Source: Arcuatula senhousia (Eukaryota; Mollusca; Bivalvia; Mytilida; Mytilidae). Taken from it: a DNA stretch of 64,000 nucleotides. Both the position numbers and the translations under genes were made by a program. Numbering within the stretch: position 1 is the first letter of the stretch; every line of letters begins with the position of its first letter. Of this stretch, positions 34,091-45,639 are shown piece by piece. The notes beneath the pieces were generated by a model. It had not been told where the DNA came from and searched no databases. It worked only from the letters and a program-made list of their open reading frames with translations. Location: positions 37,593,512-37,657,511 of the forward strand of contig OZ020306.1 of the NCBI GenBank assembly GCA_963971305.1, read 5' to 3'.

Positions 34091-35581
34091 TGTTTGGAAG
34101 TCTAAAGAAATTGAGCAGGAAGGTTATTATTTGCAGGTAAGGTTAGATTATAAAACAAACATGCTTTTGTCTTGTATTAACTGGTCACGGAAAGGTGACA
34201 GTTAATATTTACCCACTCGTTGCAACTTCGGCTGAGTTTGTACCTCCTCAAACGAGCTTTGAGAAAGAGTAGCGGACTCGGTCGAGGAATGCCGATCGAA
34301 AATTTACCTTCACAGGGTCGTGAAAAGGGTATATTGACACCTCGACCACACTTATTTCGTCCATAAGATGTCTCGGCCATATGACTCATCGGCCGTAAAC
34401 ACTTCGGTCATACTATGTTAATCTCAGATGTATATAAAGGGACTTGGTCTTTATTTAAGAACCTTTTTTTCAAAATGTATAAGTTGAATTATCTTAACTG
34501 ACAGATTATATGATAATTTTTATTAACAAACCATCTTTTGCATGACTAAATAAGCAAAATAGGCACTTAGGTGTAAAAAAAAACCTACTGCCACCTAGGA
34601 CACATAATTTCGATGTTTATTTTTATTGGAACTTTTATTATAAGGATCTTTTACATGGCTTTATATTGCAAAGTTGATAAAATTTCGACACGAATTTCAG
34701 TTCAGATCAGATTTACCTCTTTGATTTGTTTTTCAGCACAGAATTGTTTTTATTTTCGGGAATATATTCTCTTTAGCATTCAAAACGGGTATTTTATAAG
34801 AGTCATTTGATGATCTTCAGTTATACATGTATTAATGTCAAATCCAAGACTAAAATGCATATTACAAGGCAATGAGGGTGAAATTTATGTGTTCATTGGT
34901 TGATATGTCGGGTACAGCTTTTAAAATTATAGCGAACATTTTTTAAAAGATTGAAGTAGTTGTGGAGCAACTACAAATATCTATTTTTCGTGTCATATTC
35001 ATGAAAAAGGAAGACTGCAAGAGAACAATTCTAAGAATCTTTTCTTTTTTAGTTTTGTTGGAGGCTATTTTAATAAGGGTCTGAAAAGATGAGAATTCTT
35101 AAAGAATGTCAATGGGGGTCGCACAAAACTATCGGAAGTTGAAGCCAAAAAATACATGACGGACCATGGCGCCGCGCATAATTAATGAAAAAGCCCAGTC
35201 TGATGAAAACGAACCATGCAATTTTGATTGGCCAACGCAGGCACTATTCCTGAAAATCAAATTATTTAGATACTTTCCTAACCACCGGTTAAATTATTAT
35301 AATGTTAGGGCTGTGAAACAATAGTAGACGCAAAAGCTCGACAATTAAAAGAATTTCATCATCATATTCAAATTAAAAAGTCTGAAGTCTTAAGCCTTTT
35401 GATTAATAATAAGTGTTTTTCGCATTTTCGTATACTAAGTATATTCTCATTTCCTTTGGAATGGTGCAATAGCTTGGTTCTAGCTGTAAAATTAAATGCG
35501 GCGACTTGTCCAAGTATTCAAACTAAATACTCAGAAACCCTATTTTTTGTTTTGTTTTTATTGGGGGATTACGGTTTAATA
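34091..35581. other. Intergenic sequence, nothing recognised
   Basis: No gene supported. A slightly GC-richer patch at about 34200-34400 gives a minus-strand frame without recognisable motifs; I could not assign it. Confidence 0.3.
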
Positions 35582-37277
35582 GAGATTTCTCAACTTCATA
35601 CGGTTGCTACCGTTCAACGGAAGGGGAGCGGTTATTGGTCATGTAGTCAATTTTAGACGAAAACAAGCTTATTTTGCACGAGTTTCCAGTTGTTAAGTTA
35701 AAATTAAATATGTATTTTAGTTTTTTAATGGAATTCTCTTTTAATCGTTGCCAAGAATGTGTATTTTAATAGAAAATGATCTCAAATGCATGTTCGGTCT
35801 TTAGTTAAATCAACGAGTTCTTTGGAAAGTAATCGTTGAGCAACGGTTGTGTTACGTATCACAGTGACAAGTGAACTCTTCTCAGGGATTATCTTTGCTA
35901 AAAAACTATTATCCCCCTAGCGGCCAGGTAAAATACCACACAAGAAAAAATAAATTCATTAACTAAGATTTAATTCTAAGGGGGGAGGGGGCATTGATTT
36001 TTTGGTCCAAATTATTTTTGCGCAGCGCGCAAAAAATGTTGATACTGTAATACTATAAATGTGTTGCGTCCGTCCGTGTGTGCGTACTATTGTACTTTTA
36101 TTTGTAACAAATTTCTCGGCTACTATTATTTGTAGGCTTTCAATATTTGGTTGGAAACTTCAGGTAGGGGTTCATATGGTGGGGTGCATTTTCAGGTTTG
36201 TTGCTTATGGGCTTCCCGTTTAATGAGCCGACTTCGATCTTTTTCTGCTCGGCGGAGGAAGCCAGGAATTCTGTTCTTGTTCAATAAGCAGAAATTCTTC
36301 AGAATGTCCTTTCTCTCTAACCGATAAAATCTTTGTATCTTTCCTTCTGGTTTTTGATATTTTTCGTCAACTCTGTAAACCAAAATGGAAATAAAGCCAT
36401 ACAGTGGAAGCCCAGGTAATGAGTTACAAAAATTGTGAACGAACAGATAGAGAGACAGACGAACGAACGCACATGTTATAAGAAACATTTCCTTTTTTTA
36501 AAGTGGATGGGGATTTGATAGTATTTCTTATCATTATAAATTTCTTAGATGAGTAGCTAAAGAAGAAAGAAATTTACAAAAAATGGCAAACTTTTAAGCA
36601 TGACTGAAAAAACCCACATAACAGATATTTACTAAGTCAAAAATTAAATGGTTATTCATTTAACACGAAAAGCCATATTATCATATAGCCCCGATTGAAA
36701 ATCAGGGGGCATTTTATTGAAATGGTGTTCGTCGGTCTATCCATTACATGTACCTCAGGGTACTCGTTCTTTAACCACAAATCCTTCTCAAACTTTTAAC
36801 AGATTTTCATAACACTATTACACAATCTTTTTGACAAACTGTATATGTGAACCTCTCTTTTTTATCTGAACACTTTTATAGTTTGAATTTTTAGTCCCCA
36901 ATATTTATTTCATAAGTTAAAAACTAAACTACATATATATTTGTCTTAAATTGATTAAAGGGTCAATTATATTTATACCACGGAGTTATTTTATAAGATA
37001 TGGCATACAAGTCCATGCTAACTTAATCGTCAGGAGTTTATTTCCTCGACTTTTTGCTATTTTAAGTTTCGAGTTCCTACTGTCTTGGACACATCACAAT
37101 ATGGCTATTAACAGTTATAAAGTCTATATTGCATCGATATAAAGTTTAATGAAAGCATAAAACGAGTTATCGACAGACTTGAACATTAGTTCATCAATAA
37201 TTTCTCCCGAAAACCTGTTACGGTTACGATACGTAGCAACCGTGCTTGATACGTAGCAAGTCAAGAAATCTCTACTA
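35582..37277. repeat. 1.7 kb tandem duplication, unit 1
   Basis: Near-identical to the adjacent 37278-38974; I count only about eight substitutions and a couple of single-base length changes. The unit begins GAGATTTCTCAACTTCATAC and ends with the reverse complement of a similar string (CAAGTCAAGAAATCTC), so it is bounded by short inverted repeats that also share ACGGTTGCTACG. A minus-strand frame of 98 codons (36192-36488) is preserved in both units, but this follows from near-identity and it resembles no family I know. Confidence 0.85.
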
Positions 37278-38974
37278 GAGATTTCTCAACTTCATACGGT
37301 TGCTACCGTTCAACGGAAGGGGAGCGGTTATTGGTCATGTAGTCAATTTTAGACGAAAACAAGCTTATTTTGCACGAGTTTCCAGTTGTTAAGTTAAAAT
37401 TAAATATGTATTTTAGTTTTTTAATGGAATTCTCTTTTAATCGTTGCCAAGAATGTGTATTTTAATAGAAAATGATCTCAAATGCATGTTCGGTCTTTAG
37501 TTAAATCAACGTGTTCTTTGGAAAGTAATCGTTGAGCAACGGTTGTGTTACGTATCACAGTGACAAGTGAACTCTTCTCAGGGATTATCTTTGCTAAAAA
37601 ACTATTATCCCCCTAGCGGCCAGGTAAAATACCACACAAGAAAAAATAAACTCATTAACTAAGATTTAATTTTAAGGGGGGAGGGGGCATTGATTTTTTG
37701 GTCCAAATTATTTTTGCGCAGCGCGCAAAAAATGTTGATACTGTAATACTATAAATGTGTTGCGTCCGTCCGTGTGTGCGTACTATTGTACTTTTATTTG
37801 TAACAAATTTCTCGGCTACTATTATTTGTAGGCTTTCAATATTTGGTTGGAAACTTCAGGTAGGGGTTCATATGGTGGGGTGCATTTTCAGGTTTGTTGC
37901 TTATGGGCTTCCCGTTTAATGAGCCGACTTCGATCTTTTTCAGCTCGGCGGAGGAAGCCAGGAATTCTGTTCTTGTTCAATAAGCAGAAATTCTTCAGAA
38001 TGTCCTTTCTCTCTAACCGATAAAATCTTTGTATCTTTCCTTCTGGTTTTTGATATTTTTTGTCAACTCTGTAAACCAAAATGGAAATAAAGCCATACAG
38101 TGGAAGCCCAGGTAATGAGTTACAAAAATTGTGAACGAACAGATAGAGAGACAGACGAACGAACGCACATGTTATAAGAAACATTTCCTTTTTTTTAAAG
38201 TGGATGGGGATTTGATAGTATTTCTTATCATTATAAATTTCTTAGATGAGTAGCTAAAGAAGAAAGAAATTTACAAAAAATGGCAAACTTTTAAGCATGA
38301 CTGAAAAAACCCACATAACAGATATTTACTAAGTCAAAAATTAAATGGTTATTCATTTAACACGAAAAGCCATATTATCATATAGCCCCGATTGAAAATC
38401 AGGGGGCATTTTATTGAAATGGTGTTCGTCGGTCTATCCATTACATGTACCTCAGGGTACTCGTTCTTTAACCACAAATCCTTCTCAAACTTTTAACAGA
38501 TTTTCATAACACTATTACACAATCTTTTTGACAAACTGTATATGTGAACCTCTCTTTTTTATCTGAACACTTTTATAGTTTGAATTTTTAGTCCCCAATT
38601 ATTATTTTATAAGTTAAAAACTAAACTACATATATATTTGTCTTAAATTGATTAAAGGGTCAATTATATTTATACCACGGAGTTATTTTATAAGATATGG
38701 CATACAAGTCCATGCTAACTTAATCGTCAGGAGTTTATTTCCTCGACTTTTTGCTATTTTAAGTTTCGAGTTCCTACTGTCTTGGACACATCACAATATG
38801 GCTATTAACAGTTATAAAGTCTATATTGCATCGATATAAAGTTTAATGAAAGCATAAAACGAGTTATCGACAGACTTGAACATTAGTTCATCAATAATTT
38901 CTCCCGAAAACCTGTTACGGTTACGATACGTAGCAACCGTGCTTGATACGTAGCAAGTCAAGAAATCTCTACTA
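37278..38974. repeat. 1.7 kb tandem duplication, unit 2
   Basis: Second unit, one base longer than unit 1. The junction reads CTCTACTAGAGATTTC and the right flank CTCTACTAGGAGAC, so the break lies at or near a TA/CTA microhomology. It lies in the 10 kb between the two Ig genes, on the side of the plus-strand promoter. Confidence 0.85.
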
Positions 38975-39650
38975 GGAGACAAAGTAGTCCATATAAGGTA
39001 CTGTATCTTTAGAATGACATGTCCTATACCAATAAATTTGTTATTTTCTAAAAGATTAAAAGACTTGAGAAAAAGTTGAACCCATGAAGCAGTCATTTTT
39101 ATGATGTTAAGAAAAATAGTGAGTAGTAATATACACTGATATATGGCCATGTGTTTTGGTTAGAATGTTTACGTTAGTTCCCATTTTTGTCACATGCCAC
39201 TTCCGGTTAACCGTTCTCTCCGAGATGCCGTCCTTATATGAGATACTGTTATGTGTCTACTTTAAAGGACTGTCACACCACAAAAAAAATATTTCTGATT
39301 TTGACCCCCTAAACCATGTTTAACATAGAAAGTAATGGGAGCCTAAATTAGTTATTTTACACCTATTAAATGATATTTTAGAGTCCTGCTCTCTACAAAT
39401 AGATTGGGAGATTAATCTCAGATATTTATAACAAAATAACAAAAAAGGAAAATAATTGACCAATAAGTAAATATCATATACATTGTGTAAAGAGATCGGG
39501 TGTAGCGATTATAAAAGAAATTGGAGATATACAAATATACTCTTATAACTAGGAGCAGCATATATTCAAACGCTTCTTTAATCTTAATAGCGTTGCTACA
39601 TTCAAATTAGAATTACAACGTGTTCAAAGCAATTGATTGTGCTAATTATG
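38975..39650. other. Intergenic sequence, nothing recognised
   Basis: AT-rich; no supported feature. Confidence 0.3.
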
Positions 39651-39652
39651 AA

Positions 39653-39682
39653 CGTTTCGTCTTTTCAAAACTCGTTCTACCC
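39653..39682 (-). ncRNA. Possible decayed hammerhead fragment
   Basis: The minus strand reads GGTAGAACGAGTTTTGAAAA then GACGAAACG. This aligns with 17619-17655 if the nine bases GCCTCTGAT are missing, which removes most of the catalytic core. No helix I partner follows. It would be non-functional, and chance similarity is possible. Confidence 0.25.
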
Positions 39683-39779
39683 AAAACAATGAAAATTACG
39701 CATTGTACATGATATGAATATAAAATCTAAAATAAAACACTAATATTTAAAAGCACTAGTTATTTTGGCTGGAGCTTCG

Positions 39780-39940
39780 TATCAAATTATTTGAGCGCGT
39801 TATACCGTGTAAATATTAACGATTTATATGTAAAATTAGTCAATCCTAGGCTTTAAAAATACCACATGACTAACAAAATGAACACTGTTAAGTATTTTTA
39901 AATCTCATACTATTACAGATGAAATGTTATGTATATCAAG
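39780..39940 (+). promoter_or_regulatory. Conserved 5' region of the plus-strand Ig gene
   Basis: Aligns with the reverse complement of 29934-30100. Conserved pieces run from GAGCGCG about 125 bp before the start codon, through TTTAAAAATACCACATGACT at 39852-39871 and AAATGAACACTGTTAA at 39876-39891, to TTATGTATATCAAG before the ATG. Distances to the start codon are kept within a few bases in both genes, as expected for a core promoter plus 5' UTR. TTTAAAAA is a candidate TATA-like box. The transcription start is not known. Confidence 0.55.
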
Positions 39941-39995
39941 ATGAAAATTTCAATCAACATCTTTATCTTGTTCTTAACAGGGAAATCTGTTTATG
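39941..39995 (+). CDS. Signal-peptide exon 1 of the plus-strand Ig gene
   Basis: Start codon at 39941, then 18 codons plus one base, ending at a consensus donor G|GTAAGT (phase 1). The peptide MKISINIFILFLTGKSVYG has one basic residue, a hydrophobic core and small residues near the end, as in a secretion signal. The trailing G joins the GT of the exon at 44446 to make Gly, giving SVYG-VNF. The paralogue at 29879-29933 has the same length and the pattern MxISI..FILFL.GKSVYG. The first intron is 4.45 kb and contains the 147-bp tandem repeat and a GCTCACCTG element. Confidence 0.85.
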
Positions 39996-40317
39996 GTAAG
40001 TTAAGGCTTGTAAACTGTATGATACTCAAAAAAGTAAGTTTTCATACTACTTTAAAAATTTTAAATTGGTGAAACATTCTTAAACTTGATTTTACATAAT
40101 TTTTTGTATTATTGTGTTTTTGTACTAGTTTTTTTTTTATGGCCCGACCACGTATGTTGATCGGCAATATAGTTTTACCCTTGTCCGTCCGTACGTCCGT
40201 AACACTTTGGTTAAGTTCTTGGTTTAGGTCCATTTCGCAGATACTAGATGTTGGGGGGTCAATGATATTTCACGACTAGATTGGTCTTGGGTAGAGTTAC
40301 ACCACCCACTAGAAATA

Positions 40318-40332
40318 AGGTCACTGTGACCT
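40318..40332. promoter_or_regulatory. Perfect ERE-type palindrome 1
   Basis: AGGTCACTGTGACCT: two AGGTCA half-sites inverted with a 3-base spacer, the consensus estrogen response element. It is part of a repeat, so its presence need not mean function. Confidence 0.5.
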
Positions 40333-40463
40333 ATTTTTAATACATGAACTACTTTGGTTAAGTTCTTGGTTAAGGTCCATATCTTAGATACTAGATGTTG
40401 GGGGTCAATGATATTTCACCACTAGACGTGTCTTGGGTAGGATGACACCACCCATTAGAAATT

Positions 40464-40478
40464 AGGTCACTGTGACCT
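40464..40478. promoter_or_regulatory. Perfect ERE-type palindrome 2
   Basis: Identical to the site at 40318-40332, 146 bp further on. Confidence 0.5.
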
Positions 40479-40609
40479 TTATTTTATGCATGAATGACTT
40501 TTGTTTAGTTCTTGGTTAAGGTCCATTACTTGGATACTAGTTGTTGGAGGTCAATAATATTTTATTACAAGATAGTACTTTGATAGGACTACACCATCCA
40601 CTAGAAATT

Positions 40610-40624
40610 AGGTCACTGTGACCT
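40610..40624. promoter_or_regulatory. Perfect ERE-type palindrome 3
   Basis: Identical to the two sites before it, again 146 bp on. The fourth, shortened repeat unit lacks it. Confidence 0.5.
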
Positions 40625-40700
40625 ATATTCTATGCATGAACGACTTTGGTTACGGTCCATAACCAAAGTTATACACAATTGGGGGTCAATGATATTTCAA

Positions 40701-40890
40701 TAACGGCAGGGCCATCCTGTGGCTCATACGCACATTGTTGAGTTCTATTTGTTTTTTGTTGTTTTCTTGAATCAACGTTGGAAGGCCATGAAAAAGGTAA
40801 AGAGGTACCAATGGGCATCCAAATGTCAAAAGTCTGAATGGACAAAGACAAAACTAGTAAAAAGAATATGCACACATGAACAAACAATAT
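40701..40890 (-). mobile_element. Fragment of Penelope-like family B tail
   Basis: AGAGGTACCAATGGGCATCC and AAATGTCAAAAGTC are reverse-complement counterparts of 17430-17465, the end of the family B untranslated region. The CGGCAGGGCCATCCTGTGGC part to the left has no match in the window. Confidence 0.4.
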
Positions 40891-42447
40891 AGAAATAAAA
40901 CGCAAAAAAAGCATATGCTGTTTCTATGTAACCGTTGTCGTCCTTCGTGTAAAACAACTTTTAATATCTTCTCTCAAACCACCAATCTAAAACGACTGAA
41001 ACTTGAAAGGGGTGATTATATGAAATGTTGGCAGTTATCTTAAATTAATTCAGTAGTAAAACAAGGCCGATGTTACAAATTAAAATACATGTACAATATA
41101 GCGTAAAATAACTTAATATGGCTAAAACTGAGCACCTATCAGAGTTTTGTCATGGCTTTGTCCTATAGAGTGAAACATATTGCAGATAAAGAAAAGATTA
41201 TGCATGCTTAAACCTCGAATTCATTAAGCTCTACAAGGGTCTAAATAATGATTCAGTTGTCAAATAGGCTTATGGTTCTAAAAACGAATTCTCTCTCGGC
41301 ATCAAAGTAACTTCACCACGGTATGTCGCAGATTTGGCTAATTTTCATTTAATAAGTTGATATTGACCATTGAACCTCTTAAACAGCTTGTTTGTAAGTA
41401 TTTAACACCGTTGCTATAGTAATCGTGACGGCCATTTCTGTCTATTTCTAACACCAATACCATTATATACAAAATGCACATGAGATAGAAATCCAAATGT
41501 GTATAAATGGTTTTCAAAATTAAAAAAAAATATATTTTTGGGTAAACATATTGTGTCTTGGGATACATGGTTAATGTTGGTTACCATGATAACTTTTAAA
41601 AAATCAATTTATATACTACATACTAGAAAATTGAGCCTAACAAACAATGTATATGGAATCTTTTACTCAGATGTAAACTTGGGTCTCACATGCCTTGTCT
41701 GTTTAAATACAAGTTAAACTATTAGGATCAAGGGCTTTCTACGCTACATAAAGACGCAATTGACGAAAAAAACGACCCTGTGTCTGATCCGAAAAATATG
41801 TTTTGCATATAAACTGTGAGATTTCATGACTTATGTCACTACTGACTTGAAAAAAAATCTTATTATATTGCCTGCATTAAAATAAGCACTAGGTCATAAT
41901 GAATGCTCAGCTTTGCATGCTCATTTTATTTTTGAAAAAACAAAGTATGATAACTAAATACATGAAATAATTACGATTTACTTTAGGTAATAGATCATGT
42001 TTCATAACATTATATCTCCCAAGTGTGATCCTTTCTTTGTCTTGCGTGATTCTACGCGTTTCAGTTGATTTGAGTTCAATCAATCCTCGGAAACCCAGGT
42101 GTTTTTCTCACGCTCACTCATCAATCACATTCTCGATAAACCCAGGGGTTCATTCATTACCCCTAATACAACTAAATGTTAAAAAATAATTATTTGGTAA
42201 AAATGTGAACATTCATGACATTGTTATATCTGCGTAGAAGACGAAACTAAATGTGCAAGCAACACATGTTCTTCATATCTCAATAAAAGAAAAATCGATA
42301 AAATGAATGTTACCACAATCCAAAAACTTGAAAATTGTATTTAGAAATAAACTTATATTGCGCCACTTCCTGTAAAATGTGGGCGTTTCCCTTGGATTTT
42401 TTTTCATAGGGATATGAAAACAATGTTTCGTCCAATCAATTTTTTTT
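40891..42447. other. Intron sequence, nothing recognised
   Basis: No supported gene. Text near 40920-41330 (CCGTTGTCGTCCTTCG, AACCTCGAATTCATTAAGCTCTACAAGGG) resembles a diverged partial copy of the GCTCACCTG element that follows. Confidence 0.35.
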
Positions 42448-43924
42448 AGCTCACCTGGCCAAAGGCCATGTGAGCTTATGCCATCACTATCCGTCCGTCG
42501 TCGCCCGTCGTGTTTCGTCGTCCGTCGTCTGTCGTCCGTTAACAATTTTAAAAATCTTCTGCTCTTAAACCACTTAACCAATTTAACTGAAATTTTGCAA
42601 GAATGGTATATGACATGTGGGCAACAAACGATCCTAATTTTGAAATGATTCGATAAAAAACATGGCTGCTGTTACTAAAAATAAAAAATAGGGTAAAACC
42701 ACTTAAAATGGCTTATAACTCAGCAACCATAACAGATAGAAAAAAAACCCGGAGGATCTTAGGCTCTTCAGAATCAAAAGCTCTTCAAAAGACTGCATTC
42801 GGTCCTAGTTGTCAGAGGAACCCTTATAGGGGTTATTGCCTTTTTAAGGCGTTTTTTTTTCATGTTTTTGTCCTATATACTGAAAACAATTGCAGATAGA
42901 GAAAAGCTGCTGCTTGCTTAAATGTTCAGGTCATTAAACTCTACATATGTCTCTATTTGGTCGAAGTTGTCGTCTGATGACCCCCTATAGGGGTTACAAC
43001 CCCTTTAAGGCAAAACATAGTGTTTTGCGCCTATAGAATGAAAACTATTGCAGATAGGGAAAGGCTGTTGCTTACTTAAATGTTCAGCTCATTTAGCTCT
43101 ACAAACGTCTCAATAAGGTCAAAGTTGTCAGATGACCCCTTTTAGGGGTTACAGCCCCTTAAAGGCGAAAAAAAGAGTTTTTTGGCCTTTATAATGATAA
43201 CTGTTGCAGATAAGAAGCTCATTTAGCTCTACAAAAGTATCCAAAGGGTCGAAGTTGTCAATGACCCCATATAGGAGTTACAACCCCTTAAAGGCAAAAC
43301 ATAGTGTTGTTGGCCTATAGAATGAACACTTTTGCAGATAGAGAAAAGCTGTTGCTTGCTTAAATGTTCAGCTCATTTAGCTGTACAAAAGTCTTCATAG
43401 GTTCGAAGTTGTCAGATGACCCCTTATAGGAGTTACAGCCCCATTTAGGCAAAACATAGTGCTGTTGACCTATAGAATGAATACTATTGCAGATAAAGAA
43501 AAGCTGTTGCTTGTCTAAATGTTCAGCTCATCTAGCTCTACAAAAGTCTTCATAAGGTCAAAGTTGTCAGATGACCCCTCGAAGGGGTTTCAGCCCCCTA
43601 AAGGTGAAAATTGCCTTTTTTTCATGTTTGTAGCCTATAGAATGAAAACTATTGCAGATAGAGAAAAGTTGTTGCTTGCTTAAATGTTCAGCTCATTTAG
43701 CTCTACAAAAGTCTCCATAGGGTCAACGTTGTCAGATATAGGTGTTATATTATCGCTCATTAAAAATGAATAATAGTGTTTTTTGCTTTTTAGAATGAAA
43801 ACTATTGCAGATAGAGAAAAGCTTTTTCTTGCTTAAACATTCAGTTTATTGAGCTATACAAAAGTCTTCATAGGGATGACATCAAGACCAGGTGAGCGAT
43901 TCAGGCTCTTGTGAGACTCTTGTA
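42448..43924 (+). repeat. GCTCACCTG-family element, full length, with internal 153-bp array
   Basis: The left end is AGCTCACCTGGCCAAAGGCC then ATGTGAGC, which can fold on itself, followed by a CGTCCGTCGTCG run. The right end is CCAGGTGAGCGATTCAGGCTC with CTTGTGAGACTCTTGT, also self-complementary. The outermost CTCACCTGG and CCAGGTGAG are inverted copies. Between 42760 and 43870 a unit with 'TGTTCAGCTCATTTAGCTCTACAAAAGTC', 'GTTGTCAGATGACCCC' and 'ATTGCAGATAGAGAAAAGCTG' recurs about seven times, mostly 151-166 bp apart, with one unit shortened. It lies in intron 1 of the plus-strand Ig gene. No protein. Confidence 0.75.
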
Positions 43925-44445
43925 TTATAGAAATGAAAGGGGTAAGTAAATACAAGGGATTCCAGCTGCAAAAAATAATCTGAAATTATTCATAATGTTC
44001 TTTTTCGAATAACATTTTTTTCAGTTTATTGGATATTGATAACAAATTCGTTTGGTTATTTTCTTCTAAGGACAAGTTTCTTACACATTTTGACAAAATC
44101 GCATTTTTAAAGTGTTTATAAGTGGATATAGAATAACAAAAGACGCCTGGTAGTATCATATGATATCAAGTCGTGAAGGTGGTTAATGCATTGTACATAA
44201 CTATATTTTGTTTAAACTAATGTTTTGCTACTATTCGATCTTTTCAAAATTACAACAATTTATGTATAAAAATAATCAGTTTTGTTCAAATTTATTTATC
44301 AAATATTTTTTTATCTTAGTTTCCATATCTTACATCTGTACTCAGCTCAATTGTGTAAATCATATCACCGAAAGTTGTTTTGATTTTATAGTCTGTCCTC
44401 ATTTGAATGTTTAAATAAAAAAAAACCTATTTATATACTTTACAG
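43925..44445. other. Intron sequence, nothing recognised
   Basis: AT-rich 3' part of intron 1, ending in a T-rich tract and TTTACAG acceptor. Confidence 0.4.
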
Positions 44446-44766
44446 GTGTTAATTTTATATTGGAGCAAGCTACAAATAACGCTGTAGTTGGCAACGATTA
44501 CAATTTGACATGCAGAGGACCAACAACAGCTTCACATTTGAGACTTCAGAAAAATGGTTATCAAGAATGCATTCTTACTATTTTGGATTGTTCCTTAATA
44601 CCCGGATGTAATTATGACAATATCTATGTCTGCGACCAATCAAATCACCAAATAACTTTAACAATTCCAGGAAATTTGGTCACCGAATCCCTTCATGGTT
44701 CTGTTTGGGCATGCACTGATCTTTTTGGAAAAATTGTCTCTGACTCAATTGTTGTGTCTGTCGAAG
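44446..44766 (+). CDS. Ig-like domain exon 2 of the plus-strand Ig gene
   Basis: 321 nt between the acceptor ACTTTACAG and donor G|GTAAGC, phase 1 at both ends. It encodes about 107 residues. Counting the shared Gly as 1, the core cysteines are C23 (NLTC) and C90 (WAC); extra cysteines are C42, C49, C55 and C63, which could form two further disulfides. The tryptophan normally found some 12 residues after the first core Cys is missing (LRLQKNG at 32-38). One N-glycosylation site, N20. The domain ends DSIVVSVE, a G-strand-like run. It joins in frame to the signal exon at 39941 and to the Ig exon at 55903 (giving VSVE-V-PITNV). About 77% identical to the minus-strand exon at 5477. Ig-fold type (V-like or I-like) and ligand are not known; an immune or adhesion role is only a guess. 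Confidence 0.88.
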
Positions 44767-45009
44767 GTAAGCATTGTGGCTTGTAAGTCTATTAACTAAC
44801 AATTAAAACATCAACGACACGAAACGATGATGAAAATTCCATTTGCTATTTATCACATGACATGTTATTCAGTTTCCAAGCTTTATTCGTTCCTTGATTA
44901 CACTTTTGTAACAAAATCTATTACAACATAAATATATATTTCTTTTAAATGAATTTTGTATTTTTTTTTCATATTTTTAACACGTTTTACTGAAGAAAAA
45001 GAAATATCG

Positions 45010-45600
45010 TACTTTTGACAGGCATTCCAAAAAATGGTGGGTTAAACCAGGTTTTATTGCGCGCCAAATCTCTCTCTTCCATTGCGATTTTACAGTCCAG
45101 TAGTATCACAAAGCACAACATGGTTGTTAAGACAAAATAAGGATATTGCTACAACAATAAGCGAAACACTAATCAAAACAATCACTAACCATTACGTTTA
45201 ACTTGATTTTGAAATTTTCCACCAACGGCTGACAATGAAGGACAAAATTTTAAAGAGATCGTGTGCGACGTATTCCCTTATAATCCTGGTCTAAGAGTCT
45301 GTCACGAAAACAGTGGTGTCGTGTCAAAAATTCTGAAAAAATTGTGCAAGCACTGACATATCGATTAGTTGTAAAATATAAACACCATGAGCAGGTGAAG
45401 TTCCGAGGTTAGGAACATTTAAAATTTAAATTAATTATCAGTAATCGTTGAATTGAGATGACTACATTGGTCAAATTTGAGATGCAAATCCAAAAATCAC
45501 TTGAAGCAATTGGTTTCATTGTTTTTTTGTAAATCTCTAACTCTGGAGGATATATCGAAGTTTTCAAAGAATGAACATTAGAAAATCACCGGAATTTAAA
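45010..45600 (-). pseudogene. Penelope-like family A relic
   Basis: Minus strand. It has the 3' region with GGTGGGTTAAACCAGGTTTT and CCATTGCGATTTTACAGTCC (one arm of the fold-back), then the C-terminal coding part with CATATCGATTAGTTGTAAAA, the degenerate QLIRY block, and CCTCCAGAGTTAGAG-type text in reverse. No long open frame remains. Located in intron 2 of the plus-strand Ig gene. Confidence 0.6.
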
Positions 45601-45639
45601 ATTATCTAACAAATATTTTGAGGGTTTTTTTTTTAATCC

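Larger units (their letters stand above)
40190..40700. repeat. Tandem repeat, about 147-bp unit, 3-4 copies
   Basis: 'CTTTGGTTAAGTTCTTGGTT' type starts lie near 40205, 40353, 40500 and 40641, each unit continuing with GGTCCAT, GATACTAGATGTTGGGGG, TCAATGATATTTCA, ACACCACCCA and TAGAAATTAGG. Each of the first three units ends in a perfect AGGTCACTGTGACCT palindrome. The array is in intron 1 of the plus-strand Ig gene; the left end has a CCGTCCGTACGTCCGT run like other repeats here. Confidence 0.75.

Noticed and set aside
36192..36488. A 98-codon minus-strand frame repeated at 37888-38184
   Set aside because: Both copies belong to a near-identical tandem duplication, so repetition is not evidence of selection. 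There is no recognisable domain, and one of the few differences between the units is an amino-acid change (E to K).
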